NCBI GenBank assembly: GCA_003554105.1
Contig: PWFQ01000014.1
Location: 1 to 64,000, forward strand
Origin: Clostridiaceae bacterium
GTDB taxonomy: Bacteria > Bacillota > Clostridia > Peptostreptococcales > T1SED10-28
DNA: 64,000 bases
Direction: 5' to 3'
The first letter of the stretch is position 1. Every line of letters begins with the position of its first letter. The notes below the pieces were generated by a model. The model was not told where the DNA came from. It was given only the letters and a program-made list of their open reading frames with translations, and did not search any database. This document shows positions 1-8,486 of the stretch, one piece after another. The translations under genes and the position numbers were made by a program.

Positions 1-3
1 ACT

Positions 4-1974
4 TTGACAAATGATAAACAAAAACGAATTCAAGATCAGGCTGAAGTGGAAATTAACGTCGAAGAGAAGCTGGCAGAACTGGATCAGTCCTCAAACGTCA
101 GGAAGCTGGCCGGGAATCTGGGAAAGCTTATCACTTTAATCGCAATTGTGATGTCATTATTTCATTTATATACTGCAGGCTTTGGAATTCTACTGGCAAT
201 GAAACAAAGAGCGATGCACTTAATGTTTGTTTTTGTCCTTGGTTTTTTGATGTATCCTGCCAGTAAGCGGTTTGACAAAACAAAAATTCAGTTTTTTGAC
301 TGGTTTTTAGCCGGTGGAGGGATTATCGTCACCGGATATATTCTGATGTTTTACGAAGAGCTGGTTCGTCGTGGAGGGCGACCGACCTCTCTTGATATGG
401 TAATGGGAGTTATTGCAATTATTTTGGTTTTAGAAGTTACCAGAAGAAGCATCGGGCCACAGCTTCCAATTATTGCTACAATTTTTCTGATTTATACCAT
501 TGTGGGACCCTATATTCCCGGAATTTTGGGGCATCGGGGTTATTCTGTTCAACGACTGGTAAACCAGATGTATATGACAACAGAAGGGATTTTTGGCACA
601 CCCTTGGGGGTATCGGCAACCTTTGTTTTTATGTTTATCCTCTTCGGTTCTTTTTTGGAGATCACAGGAGTCGGGCAGTTCTTCATTGATGTTGCCTTCG
701 CAGCTGCAGGGACTCGAAAAGGCGGACCGGCAAAAGCTGCGGTAATTGCCAGCGGATTTATGGGTTCAATCTCCGGGAGCTCCATTGCCAATACCGTAAC
801 AACGGGAGCATTTACTATTCCCCTGATGAAAAAAGTGGGGTATGAGCCGACCTTTGCAGGTGCGGTTGAAGCCGCTGCATCCACCGGAGGACAAATTCTT
901 CCCCCGATCATGGGAGCTGCAGCATTTATAATGTCAGAGTTTACAGGAATTCCATATATTCAGATCATTGCAAGCGCAGTTGTACCTGCATTGCTTTACT
1001 ACTTGGGAGTAATCACCATGGTTCATCTCCAAGCCTCCAAAAAAGGACTGGTGGGGATGAAAAAAGAAGATCTGCCGGTCTTCAAGACGGTTTTCCTTGA
1101 AGGGTTTCATCTTCTGATTCCTTTAGTGGGTGTTGTTTTTCTCCTGATTCGTTTTACACCCTTAAGAGCCGCATACTGGTCAATAATTATTGCCATGGCA
1201 GTAAGCATGTTACGGGCACACACCCGCATCGGTATCAAGGACATTCTTTCTGCACTTGAAGAAGGGGCAAAAAAAGCCATCGGTGTTGCAGCAGCATGTG
1301 CATGTGCGGGACTAATTGTAGGAGTAGTGACTCTAACCGGGTTAGGGCTTACTTTTGCAAATCTGATTGTCAATCTTGCCGGAGGATTGCTGCTTCCCAC
1401 CTTATTCCTTACCATGATTGCCTCAATAATCTTAGGACTCGGTTTACCGACGACGGCAAAGTACATTGTTTTAGCAACAATGGCAGTCCCTGCTCTTCTT
1501 GAACTGGGTGTTCCTTTGCTGGCAGCCCACTTGTTTGTATTATACTTTGGAGTTATAGCAGACGTTACTCCTCCGGTTGCTCTCGCAGCATATGCCGGTG
1601 CAGGAATCGCCGGAGGCGACTCATTTAAAACCGGAATACAGGCGTTGAAGCTTGGTTCGGCAGGTTTCCTGATTCCTTATATTTTTGCGATGAGTCCCGA
1701 GCTGCTTTTAGTGGACGTAACCTTTTTCGAAGCAGGACTGGCAATTATCACAGCCTGTCTTGGGGTCGTAGCATTTGGATCAGCAGTACAAGGCTATTTA
1801 CTGACAAACACCAAGATTTATGAACGGATAATGTTCCTCATATCGGCACTATTGCTTATCCATCCGAATAAACTTGTGGACTTGGCAGGCTTTGGAATTC
1901 TTGTAGTCGCTGTTATTCTTCAAGTTGGGCGAAGTCGTTCACAAAAAAACAATCCGGTGGAGGTCAGCTCTTAA
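4..1974 (+). CDS. TRAP transporter fused permease (DctQM type, 4TM/12TM)
   Basis: A polytopic membrane protein of about 656 residues with an N-terminal small-subunit-like part (roughly residues 45-200) joined to the large TRAP permease domain (roughly 200-620). The motif GSISGSSIANTVTTGAFTIP and the later GLGLPTTAKYIV and TPPVALAAYAGAGIA stretches are typical of the fused TRAP permeases that work with TAXI-type binding proteins. These are sodium-driven importers of organic acids or amino acids. The reading frame is open to the window edge, so the TTG at 4 may not be the real start; the binding protein is probably upstream, outside the window. A terminator follows at 1998, so the next gene may have its own expression. 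The substrate cannot be read from the sequence. Confidence 0.93.
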   Translation: MTNDKQKRIQDQAEVEINVEEKLAELDQSSNVRKLAGNLGKLITLIAIVMSLFHLYTAGFGILLAMKQRAMHLMFVFVLGFLMYPASKRFDKTKIQFFDWFLAGGGIIVTGYILMFYEELVRRGGRPTSLDMVMGVIAIILVLEVTRRSIGPQLPIIATIFLIYTIVGPYIPGILGHRGYSVQRLVNQMYMTTEGIFGTPLGVSATFVFMFILFGSFLEITGVGQFFIDVAFAAAGTRKGGPAKAAVIASGFMGSISGSSIANTVTTGAFTIPLMKKVGYEPTFAGAVEAAASTGGQILPPIMGAAAFIMSEFTGIPYIQIIASAVVPALLYYLGVITMVHLQASKKGLVGMKKEDLPVFKTVFLEGFHLLIPLVGVVFLLIRFTPLRAAYWSIIIAMAVSMLRAHTRIGIKDILSALEEGAKKAIGVAAACACAGLIVGVVTLTGLGLTFANLIVNLAGGLLLPTLFLTMIASIILGLGLPTTAKYIVLATMAVPALLELGVPLLAAHLFVLYFGVIADVTPPVALAAYAGAGIAGGDSFKTGIQALKLGSAGFLIPYIFAMSPELLLVDVTFFEAGLAIITACLGVVAFGSAVQGYLLTNTKIYERIMFLISALLLIHPNKLVDLAGFGILVVAVILQVGRSRSQKNNPVEVSS

Positions 1975-1997
1975 ATCATCTTAAACCATAGAAGGAA

Positions 1998-2023
1998 GGG
2001 GACTGGTAACCCGGTCCCTTTTT
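1998..2023 (+). terminator. Rho-independent terminator after the TRAP permease
   Basis: Stem GGGACTGG with CCGGTCCC (one G-T pair) around a short loop, followed directly by TTTTT. It lies between the TRAP stop and the ribosome site of the next gene. Confidence 0.8.
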
Positions 2024-2043
2024 AAAGAACAGGAGGTGTCTTG

Positions 2044-2937
2044 ATGGAAGCATTAATGCCGGATCTTAAGGCGGTTTTCCGGGAAATCGAAGAGGTAATT
2101 ACGAAAGATGAGGGACAGAGGGGAATCTCCAATCTGGTTCCATCAGTCGAGGATCTGTTTAAAGGCACCCGAAGCCTTCAGGAGGGAAGTAAAATCCTTT
2201 TACTGACAGGGTTTACTGTACCGGAATGCAAAGCAGGGGAAAGTGACGGACCCCTGGGAACAATTTCTCTTGCCAAAGCCTTGGAAGACATTGGGAAGGA
2301 AGTAAGGATTGCCACTGATATTTACTCGAAAAGAATTATGGAAGGGCTTAGAGCTGAAAAAAATATTATTGGCCCAATTGAAGTATTTAACATTCAAGTA
2401 GAAAAAAAAGAGCTGGTCAAACTCCTGGACTCCTTTCAGCCTTCCCACATTATCGCCATTGAACGACCCGGGAAAGCCAGCAATGGTCGTTACCATTCAA
2501 TGCGTGGTGAAGACATTAGCGCTTTTGTAGGCGATCTGGAGCCGATTTTTGATCTGGCAAAACAAAGGAACATTCCCACCATCGCCATCGGAGACGGTGG
2601 AAACGAGATGGGAATGGGCAAAATCAAGGAGAAAGGGCAAAAATTCATTCATTTGGGTGAAAAAATCTTTGCGACATCTCAGAGTGACTACCTCATTCTT
2701 TCCGGAGTATCCAACTGGGGTGCCTATGGAATCGTTGCGGGGCTTTCTTTGTTAAGCGGAGTCGATCTTCTTCAGGAAGAAACAGAAGAGGTCCGGTTGT
2801 TAAAATCATTAATTGAGCTTGGCGGTGTAGATGGCTGCAGCAAGAAAAGAGAAATGACCGTTGACGGCTTAAGTCTGGGAAGCAACCTGGACGTCATTGT
2901 TCAATTAAAAAAGATCATTGCAAAAACCCTTGGATAA
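2044..2937 (+). CDS. DUF4392 family protein, D-glutamate cyclase-like
   Basis: About 297 residues matching the DUF4392 / D-glutamate cyclase C-terminal family. I recognise the DGPLGT, ERPGKASNGRYHSMRG and AIGDGGNEMGMGK stretches. Characterised relatives convert D-glutamate to 5-oxo-D-proline; that activity here is inferred. AGGAGG at 2031-2036 is 7 bases from the ATG at 2044 and only 4 from the TTG at 2041, so the ATG is preferred. There is no signal peptide or membrane segment, so the product should be cytosolic. The TRAP permease directly upstream may bring in a related substrate such as glutamate or pyroglutamate, but a terminator lies between the two genes. Confidence 0.85.
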   Translation: MEALMPDLKAVFREIEEVITKDEGQRGISNLVPSVEDLFKGTRSLQEGSKILLLTGFTVPECKAGESDGPLGTISLAKALEDIGKEVRIATDIYSKRIMEGLRAEKNIIGPIEVFNIQVEKKELVKLLDSFQPSHIIAIERPGKASNGRYHSMRGEDISAFVGDLEPIFDLAKQRNIPTIAIGDGGNEMGMGKIKEKGQKFIHLGEKIFATSQSDYLILSGVSNWGAYGIVAGLSLLSGVDLLQEETEEVRLLKSLIELGGVDGCSKKREMTVDGLSLGSNLDVIVQLKKIIAKTLG

Positions 2938-2947
2938 GGGTTTTTTT
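2922..2947 (+). terminator. Terminator overlapping the end of the DUF4392 gene
   Basis: Stem AAAACCCTT/AAGGGTTTT with loop GGAT, then a run of T. The stop codon at 2935-2937 lies inside the hairpin. Confidence 0.85.
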
Positions 2948-2994
2948 ATTTGAGCGGGGTATAACATATATAGAGGTAAAGAACGGGGTGAAAG

Positions 2995-4209
2995 GTGGAG
3001 TTTGAAATGATCGGTTTAGCATTGGAGGGAGGGGGCACTCGAGGGGCATATCAATTTGGTGCATGGAAGGCCTTCAGGAAATTAGGAGTGGAGTTTGATG
3101 GAATAGTGGGAACCTCCATTGGAGCACTTAACGGAGCATTAATGATTCAAAATGACTTTGAACGTGCCCATGAAATATGGTCTGAAATTGCACCTGAGAA
3201 GGTTATGAGAATTGACCCTGAAGTCTATGAATTGATCAAGCAAAGCGGTTTGAATTCCGAAAAATTCGGAATCCTGAAAGAACAGTTTCAAACGGTATTT
3301 CATGATGCGGGAATTGACATCTCACCATTAGAGAAAATGATCCGGGAATGCACCAAAGAGGACCTCATACGTAAATCAAAGAAAGATTTTGGAATTGTCA
3401 CTGTTTCTCTCACGAATTTTAAGCCTTTAGAGCTGTTTAAAGAAGATATCCCATATGGAAAGATGGCAGATTACCTCTTGGCGACTTCCTATCTCCCGGT
3501 TTTTAAGACCTCAAAACTGGATGGAAAGACTTTTTTAGATGGAGGCTTTTATAACAATCTTCCGATTAATATGCTGCAAGAGAAAAAGTATGAGAAAGTC
3601 ATCGCTGTCAGACTGATGAGTCGTGGTCCGGTTCGTATCAATAAAACCGCTAAAACTGATCTGTTAATGATTGAGCCCAGGCAAGACCTGGGAAAAATAT
3701 TGGATTTTTCCAGGGAAAAGGTGGACTATAATATTCAACTGGGATACTTTGATACCTTAAAGGCATTAAATAAGCTAAAAGGAAAAAACTATTATATAGA
3801 GGGAGGAATTAAAGAAGAGCAGTCGATATATTTCTTTTTGCAACTTAGTGCAACCTGTGTAAAGGAATTAGGGGATATTTTAGGAATCAAAATCAGAGAG
3901 CCCAAGAACCGGGCTCTGATGGAAGAAATCCTTCCGAAAATTGCAGAACTTATGCAGTTAAATGGGAATTGGACGTATGAAGAGCTTCTATTAAGAATTT
4001 TTGAAGAGATGGCAGCATATAAGAAAATTGAGGTATTTCATATCTATACTCCGGAGACATTGGTGGAGAGGATTAAAAGAAAAGATGTGCCAATGGAAAA
4101 GGAAACAGAAATTGAATTTCTAAAAAGCGAAATTTTTCTGCGTTTTAACAAAGAAAAGAGGGTGGAGGAAGTGATTAAAACCATGCTCAGAGAAAAATGG
4201 AGCTGGTGA
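2995..4209 (+). CDS. Patatin-like phospholipase family protein
   Basis: About 404 residues. The N-terminus has the glycine-rich oxyanion loop GGGTRGAY, then the nucleophile elbow GTSIG (serine), and further on the catalytic aspartate in FLDGGFYNN. This Ser/Asp dyad defines the bacterial patatin family of lipid acyl hydrolases. The C-terminal 200 residues are charged and not recognised. The GTG at 2995 is 4 bases after GGGGTG; an alternative ATG at 3007 follows AGGTGGAG and would remove only four residues. No signal peptide is seen. The gene appears to stand alone between terminators. Substrate unknown. Confidence 0.9.
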   Translation: MEFEMIGLALEGGGTRGAYQFGAWKAFRKLGVEFDGIVGTSIGALNGALMIQNDFERAHEIWSEIAPEKVMRIDPEVYELIKQSGLNSEKFGILKEQFQTVFHDAGIDISPLEKMIRECTKEDLIRKSKKDFGIVTVSLTNFKPLELFKEDIPYGKMADYLLATSYLPVFKTSKLDGKTFLDGGFYNNLPINMLQEKKYEKVIAVRLMSRGPVRINKTAKTDLLMIEPRQDLGKILDFSREKVDYNIQLGYFDTLKALNKLKGKNYYIEGGIKEEQSIYFFLQLSATCVKELGDILGIKIREPKNRALMEEILPKIAELMQLNGNWTYEELLLRIFEEMAAYKKIEVFHIYTPETLVERIKRKDVPMEKETEIEFLKSEIFLRFNKEKRVEEVIKTMLREKWSW

Positions 4210-4316
4210 TCTATGCAGATATTTTGAGCTGTTACAACGTGCTTCACTTTAATGGTGATTGACTTAAGTATTTTTATCATTTTAGAGAAATACAATCCGC
4301 ACAGACTTTTGCATAG

Positions 4317-4359
4317 AAAAAAGCTCATATCCGGAGATGACAACTCTGGAGATGAGCTT
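4317..4359 (-). terminator. Terminator between the convergent patatin and superoxide reductase genes
   Basis: Arms AAGCTCAT (4321-4328) and ATGAGCTT (4352-4359), extended by partly paired CCGGAG/CTCTGG. The minus-strand RNA runs into six T residues (complement of 4317-4322), so it mainly serves the minus-strand gene, but it may work in both directions. Confidence 0.75.
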
Positions 4360-4374
4360 CTTTTGATCCATGGA

Positions 4375-4749
4375 CTATTTAACTTCGATTTTTTTACTGT
4401 TAATCCATAGGCCATGGATATTACAGTAGCTGATTGCATAGACAGTACCGGATTTCTTTAGCTTCACAGAAGTAAGCCCCGTGGGTTCGGTAAAATTATC
4501 GCTTTCTCCGTGAGCGGAAAAATTGAAGTTGGCCAATTCGATGGGAAACTTTGCTCCATCAGGATGAAACATCACTTTGAACCATGCAATATAGTGTTCA
4601 AAAGTATTGGGATGTCCGATGGCATCGCCGATAGAAACTTTCAGGTCAAACTTCTCATCAGCCTGTACACTCTCAGGGGCATGTATCACCGGTACATGTT
4701 TTTCACCCTTCCAATCGCCTGTTTGAAAAAACGTTCCAAATCCTTCCAT
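4375..4749 (-). CDS. Superoxide reductase, neelaredoxin type
   Basis: 124 residues. The EKHVP motif (His18), HPNTFEH (His46 and His52) and CNIHGLW (Cys109 and His112) supply the four-histidine, one-cysteine ferrous centre of superoxide reductase. The protein lacks the N-terminal desulforedoxin domain of two-domain desulfoferrodoxins, so it is the one-iron neelaredoxin form. It reduces superoxide to hydrogen peroxide without making oxygen, normally with electrons from rubredoxin. AGGAGGGT at 4757-4764 precedes the ATG. No clear PerR or Fur site was seen upstream. Confidence 0.95.
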   Translation of the reverse strand: MEGFGTFFQTGDWKGEKHVPVIHAPESVQADEKFDLKVSIGDAIGHPNTFEHYIAWFKVMFHPDGAKFPIELANFNFSAHGESDNFTEPTGLTSVKLKKSGTVYAISYCNIHGLWINSKKIEVK

Positions 4750-4849
4750 AGTTAAAACCCTCCTATTAATTAATTAAATATCGAACACGTCATAGTATAT
4801 ATAACCAAATTCAAGGGAATATAACAGGATTTTCATGGAAAGAAGGAGA

Positions 4850-5506
4850 TTACGCTGATAATGCCGTTCCTTTTCGCATTTCCTTCAAAATGGTTTGAAC
4901 TTGTGGAACTTGAAGAAGAGCAATAATGATCAGCAACTCCATGCCGATATAGGAGCCGTTATAGGTAAGTGAATAAATGTAATCATTCATTCCTTCAGGA
5001 GTGAATTCTCTGAAAAAAACGACACCGGATAAAAAGCTCATAAGCAGTCTTCCGGTTCCGCCGACCAATGCACTGGTCCAAAGAGGCTTTTTAATAAGCC
5101 CGGCGAGACCGACAGCCCCATAGGCTAGAGGATAATCCAGTACGACCTGGAGCCAATGAATCATATAGGGATCTTGAATTAAGTTCAAAAACCCTAAGGA
5201 AATTCCTGCTAAAATCCCTGCAATCGGACCGAAGGCCACTGCAAAAATAATAAGAGGGAGCATTCCAGCTAATGTGACACTTCCTCCCTGCGGCATCCGA
5301 AAGAGTCGAATATAGGAAAGAACAAAGGATAGAGCAACACAAAGACTCCCATAAACCAGGACCTTTGTATTGAGCAATGTTCCTCCCTGGGTTGCTCTTT
5401 TTCGACGAAGAAAAAATAAAAAAAGAGGGATGAGGAGCATGATTCCTAAAATGACCCAGACATTAAAGGATATTTGGTGCAGACGAATTTCAAAATTCTC
5501 AAACAT
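4850..5506 (-). CDS. thiT: Thiamine ECF transporter substrate-binding subunit ThiT
   Basis: 218 residues with an N-terminal membrane segment and about six more. The ThiT signatures MPQGGSVTLAGMLPL and VLDYPLAYGAVGLAG are present; in ThiT these regions contribute the thiamine-binding residues. ThiT is an S component that uses a shared EcfAA'T energising module, which is not in this window. The gene lies directly behind a TPP riboswitch and terminator, so it should be switched off when thiamine pyrophosphate is plentiful. Compared with typical ThiT (about 180-200 residues), the extra N-terminal segment (residues 1-45) makes this version slightly long. Confidence 0.95.
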   Translation of the reverse strand: MFENFEIRLHQISFNVWVILGIMLLIPLFLFFLRRKRATQGGTLLNTKVLVYGSLCVALSFVLSYIRLFRMPQGGSVTLAGMLPLIIFAVAFGPIAGILAGISLGFLNLIQDPYMIHWLQVVLDYPLAYGAVGLAGLIKKPLWTSALVGGTGRLLMSFLSGVVFFREFTPEGMNDYIYSLTYNGSYIGMELLIIIALLQVPQVQTILKEMRKGTALSA

Positions 5507-5553
5507 AAAGACACATCCTTTCGAATATTATTTTACATACGATAATAGGATGC

Positions 5554-5582
5554 AAAAAAAGGGTGAACGGAAACCGTCACCC
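5554..5582 (-). terminator. Terminator of the TPP riboswitch
   Basis: On the minus strand GGGTGACGG pairs with CCGTTCACCC around TTT, followed by seven T. It sits between the aptamer and the thiT start, as expected for ligand-dependent premature termination. Confidence 0.9.
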
Positions 5583-5590
5583 AGTCAACG

Positions 5591-5661
5591 CTTCCCTACG
5601 CAGGTTCTAACCTACAGGTTTAAAGGGTTGGAGAAATCCTCTCAGCCAATGGCACCCCTAG
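5591..5661 (-). promoter_or_regulatory. TPP riboswitch (THI element) upstream of thiT
   Basis: The minus strand carries the conserved aptamer blocks in order: GGGGTGCC, GGCTGAGA, then ACCTGTAGGTTAGAACC and TGCGTAGGGAA. These are the core sequences of the thiamine pyrophosphate aptamer. A terminator and then thiT follow. Confidence 0.95.
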
Positions 5662-5770
5662 CAATCGTATTCTGTTTTCAGTGAAAGTATACCATAGTGT
5701 GGGCAAAAAGAAAACACTGTAGTATAATGAAAAAGGAAAATCGAAATACGAAATATCAGGGGGTCGAAAA

Positions 5771-7171
5771 ATGCCTAAAACCCAAGAGGAAAAAGAGATT
5801 CGGAAGAAGATTTTAGGGATGATTCTTCCGATAACCGGGGAAAACCTGTTGCAAATGAGTGCAGCATTCATAACCATGGCGATGATCGGCCGTTTGGAAC
5901 CTCACATGATCGGTGCGGTTGGAATTGGGCTTCGAGTTTTTAAAATCGTTTGGGCACTTCTTCGTGGAGTGATTACGGGAACTACGGTGTTTGTCGCTCA
6001 AGCCTACGGTGCAGAAGATTATGGAAAACTGAAACTCGTGGTTATACGTTCCTTTTTCTCGATTCTTCTCATCACTGTCATTTTACAGCAATTAATCTTC
6101 TGGAACGTAGAAAGCCTCATGAAATTTTTTGGTGCATCGGGGGCATTGTTGGAAGAGGGAATACCTTATCTTCAAATTCTAACCATAGGGATTCCATTCT
6201 TAGGGATTATGTTAGTGGTGGCGGGGGTACTTCAAGGGATGGGAAATGCAAAAACACCGATGAAGGTTGCCGCTATTATGAACGTGATCAATGTAGCGGT
6301 GAGTTATCTGCTGATTTTCGGGATGGGACCGATTCAAGGACAGGGTGTCATTGGCGCAGCCTGGGGAATGATCATCGCTCAAACCGTGGCAGGTTTTCTA
6401 GGGATATATATTCTATTCAATAAAGATGGAATTTTAAGGGGAACGGTATCGAAAGCACTCTTTTCCATGAAACTCCCAGACATTTGGCCAATCTACAGAG
6501 TCGGTTTGCCGACTGCAATGGAATCTGTTTTTTGGCAACTATCTTCAGTCATACTGACGATTGTGATCCTTTCCTACGGAGACTTAGCCTTCGCCTCCTA
6601 TCAACTGGGCCTTCAGGCAGAAGCGATCTCCTATATGCCTGCGATGGGTCTTGGAGTCGCTGCAACAGCTTTTGTGGGTCAGGCACTGGGAGCGAAAGAT
6701 CCTGAATTGGCAAGAAAATATTTAAGGGAAATTATCAAGGGGGGAATTTTGATTACGGGAATCAGTTCCTGTATACTGATTTTTTTACCCCATCAGGTAA
6801 TGAGATTACTGACTCCGGATCATCAAGTGATTGAAACTGCAGTATGGTATCTGATCTTCATGGGATTGGTTCAATTACCTCAAAACCTTGCAATGATTCT
6901 GAATGGAGCATTAAGGGGTGCAGGACACTCCCGGGTTCCAATGATCGTTGCGGGTTTCGGCATATGGGGAGTGCGCGTGCCTCTTGCTTTGATTTCAGCC
7001 TTTCTTTTTAAGATGCCCTTGATGTATATATGGTTAGCAATCTCTTTGGATCTTATCCTGCGATTCATATTAAGCTTAGTGCTCTATAAACGGAAAAACA
7101 TTTATCAGGGAAAAACTCTTATTGAACAAACACCGATTGTAAAAGAAAAACCGGAACCCTCTGCTTCCTAA
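5771..7171 (+). CDS. MATE family efflux transporter (first of three)
   Basis: 466 residues with about 12 membrane segments in two homologous halves. The halves carry family-like stretches such as GVLQGMGNAKTPM and GALRGAGHSRVPM. Proteins of this family export cationic drugs or metabolites in exchange for Na+ or H+. The ribosome site AGGGGG is at 5758-5763. The gene is monocistronic and divergent from thiT. Substrate not predictable; this copy is not closely identical to the other two MATE proteins in the window. Confidence 0.93.
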   Translation: MPKTQEEKEIRKKILGMILPITGENLLQMSAAFITMAMIGRLEPHMIGAVGIGLRVFKIVWALLRGVITGTTVFVAQAYGAEDYGKLKLVVIRSFFSILLITVILQQLIFWNVESLMKFFGASGALLEEGIPYLQILTIGIPFLGIMLVVAGVLQGMGNAKTPMKVAAIMNVINVAVSYLLIFGMGPIQGQGVIGAAWGMIIAQTVAGFLGIYILFNKDGILRGTVSKALFSMKLPDIWPIYRVGLPTAMESVFWQLSSVILTIVILSYGDLAFASYQLGLQAEAISYMPAMGLGVAATAFVGQALGAKDPELARKYLREIIKGGILITGISSCILIFLPHQVMRLLTPDHQVIETAVWYLIFMGLVQLPQNLAMILNGALRGAGHSRVPMIVAGFGIWGVRVPLALISAFLFKMPLMYIWLAISLDLILRFILSLVLYKRKNIYQGKTLIEQTPIVKEKPEPSAS

Positions 7172-7270
7172 CTCATAAGGCTGTTGGTTATCACCATCAA
7201 AACCATCGGTGGCTTCAGGAGGAAGATCTTTGTTAAAAGAAAGAAAACCTCCGGTAAAATGGCAAATTGA

Positions 7271-7289
7271 ATATAAGGATTCCTTATAT
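7271..7289. other. Perfect 19-base inverted repeat
   Basis: Arms ATATAAGGA and TCCTTATAT around a single T, lying between the MATE stop and its terminator. It may be a protein-binding dyad or part of the 3' untranslated RNA; function unknown. Confidence 0.5.
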
Positions 7290-7306
7290 ACAACAACAAC
7301 TCTTAT

Positions 7307-7345
7307 GGCTGAAAGCCAATAAAATCATTGCTTTCAGCCTTTTTT
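7307..7345 (+). terminator. Terminator after the first MATE gene
   Basis: GGCTGAAAG (7307-7315) pairs with CTTTCAGCC (7331-7339), followed by TTTTTT. Confidence 0.88.
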
Positions 7346-7439
7346 AAGGATACAATAAATACAACCTTTTAATATTTTTTTAACAAAGGTTGTCCGAAAA
7401 ATCACAATGTAAGTATTAAATCTAAAGGAGGAGTTGTAC

Positions 7440-8417
7440 ATGAATTTCAGAGGGAACAAATTATTAATGCTTCTTTTGGTGCTGTTATTATCATTAGCAC
7501 TTGTTGCAGGATGTGGGGGAGACAATGGTGAGGAGCCGGCAGATGAGCCCCAGGAAGATAATGAAGAAGTGGTTGAAGATGATGACGATGATGAAGATGA
7601 TGCCGATGAAGGGGAAGAGGCAATTGATCCGGATGAGTTGATTAATCGTGTAACGAGAGCGTACTTTGACTCGATTACAATGGAGAGCAGCACGTGGAAC
7701 ATGATGCCTTTTGATGTTGCTTTAGAGAACATTGAAAACAATCCTGATGACTACTTTGTAGTAGATATGCGGGGAGCAGATGATTATGCAGGAGGCCACT
7801 TCCCGGGAGCTGTGCATATCCCATACAATCAAATGGCAGATCAAATGGACCGATTACCAGCAGAAAAAACCATCTTAGTCTATTGCTTTACAGGACAGAC
7901 TTCAGGACAGGCAATAGCTGCAATGCAATTGATGGGATTTGATGCCATCTCATTACAAGGTGGAATGAACTTCGGATGGGCTGCACTTGAGCTCGATGAT
8001 GATCTGCTTGAAACTGAAGGAACGGATTTGCCGGAGGCAAGTAACGAATGGAACGAGGAGCAGGAAATTCTGATTGTTGAGATCCACAAACACTTTACTC
8101 AAGGAACGAACTATATTGTCCGACCTGACGATGAACTTCTGGAAGCTCTTGAAGGGGATGTTGCGGTTCTTGACATTCGAAATGACGAAGTATTTGAAGA
8201 AGGACATATCGAAAATGCTTTCCTAATTCCTTTTGCAGAGATTGGAGAGCGAATGGATGAAATACCAAATGATAAGCCTGTATACGTTACCTGTTTCTCA
8301 GGACAGACTGCGGGTCAGGCGATTCTTAATCTTCGACTGAATGGAATTGAAGCATATTCGATTTATCGTGGTATGCGTGGATGGACAGGAGAAGAAATGC
8401 CGGTAGTTACTCCATAG
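7440..8417 (+). CDS. Lipoprotein with two rhodanese domains
   Basis: 325 residues. A lipoprotein signal ends in the lipobox LVAGC (Cys25), so the protein should be anchored outside the membrane. A very acidic linker rich in Asp and Glu (about residues 30-65) follows, then two rhodanese-like domains. Their active-site loops are CFTGQTS and CFSGQTA, each with the expected sulfur-carrying cysteine but Thr in place of the usual Arg. Rhodanese domains move sulfane sulfur between donors and thiol acceptors; acceptor unknown. AAAGGAGGAG at 7424-7433 is six bases from the ATG at 7440, so this start is preferred to the in-frame TTG at 7434, which abuts the ribosome site. Confidence 0.9.
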   Translation: MNFRGNKLLMLLLVLLLSLALVAGCGGDNGEEPADEPQEDNEEVVEDDDDDEDDADEGEEAIDPDELINRVTRAYFDSITMESSTWNMMPFDVALENIENNPDDYFVVDMRGADDYAGGHFPGAVHIPYNQMADQMDRLPAEKTILVYCFTGQTSGQAIAAMQLMGFDAISLQGGMNFGWAALELDDDLLETEGTDLPEASNEWNEEQEILIVEIHKHFTQGTNYIVRPDDELLEALEGDVAVLDIRNDEVFEEGHIENAFLIPFAEIGERMDEIPNDKPVYVTCFSGQTAGQAILNLRLNGIEAYSIYRGMRGWTGEEMPVVTP

Positions 8418-8454
8418 ATTAGAGAGAAGATTTAATAAGAACTGAAGAGTTCAT

Positions 8455-8484
8455 AAGGGAAACCCTGTTTTGGGTTTCCCTTTT
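8455..8484. terminator. Bidirectional terminator between the rhodanese and MATE genes
   Basis: AAGGGAAACCC pairs with GGGTTTCCCTT and is followed on the plus strand by T residues. It serves two convergent genes. Confidence 0.85.
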
Positions 8485-8486
8485 CT

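Noticed and set aside
549-1466. Long minus-strand open frames opposite the TRAP permease
   Set aside because: They have no ribosome sites or recognisable motifs and mirror the codon pattern of the plus-strand gene; treated as shadows, as are similar frames opposite other genes.
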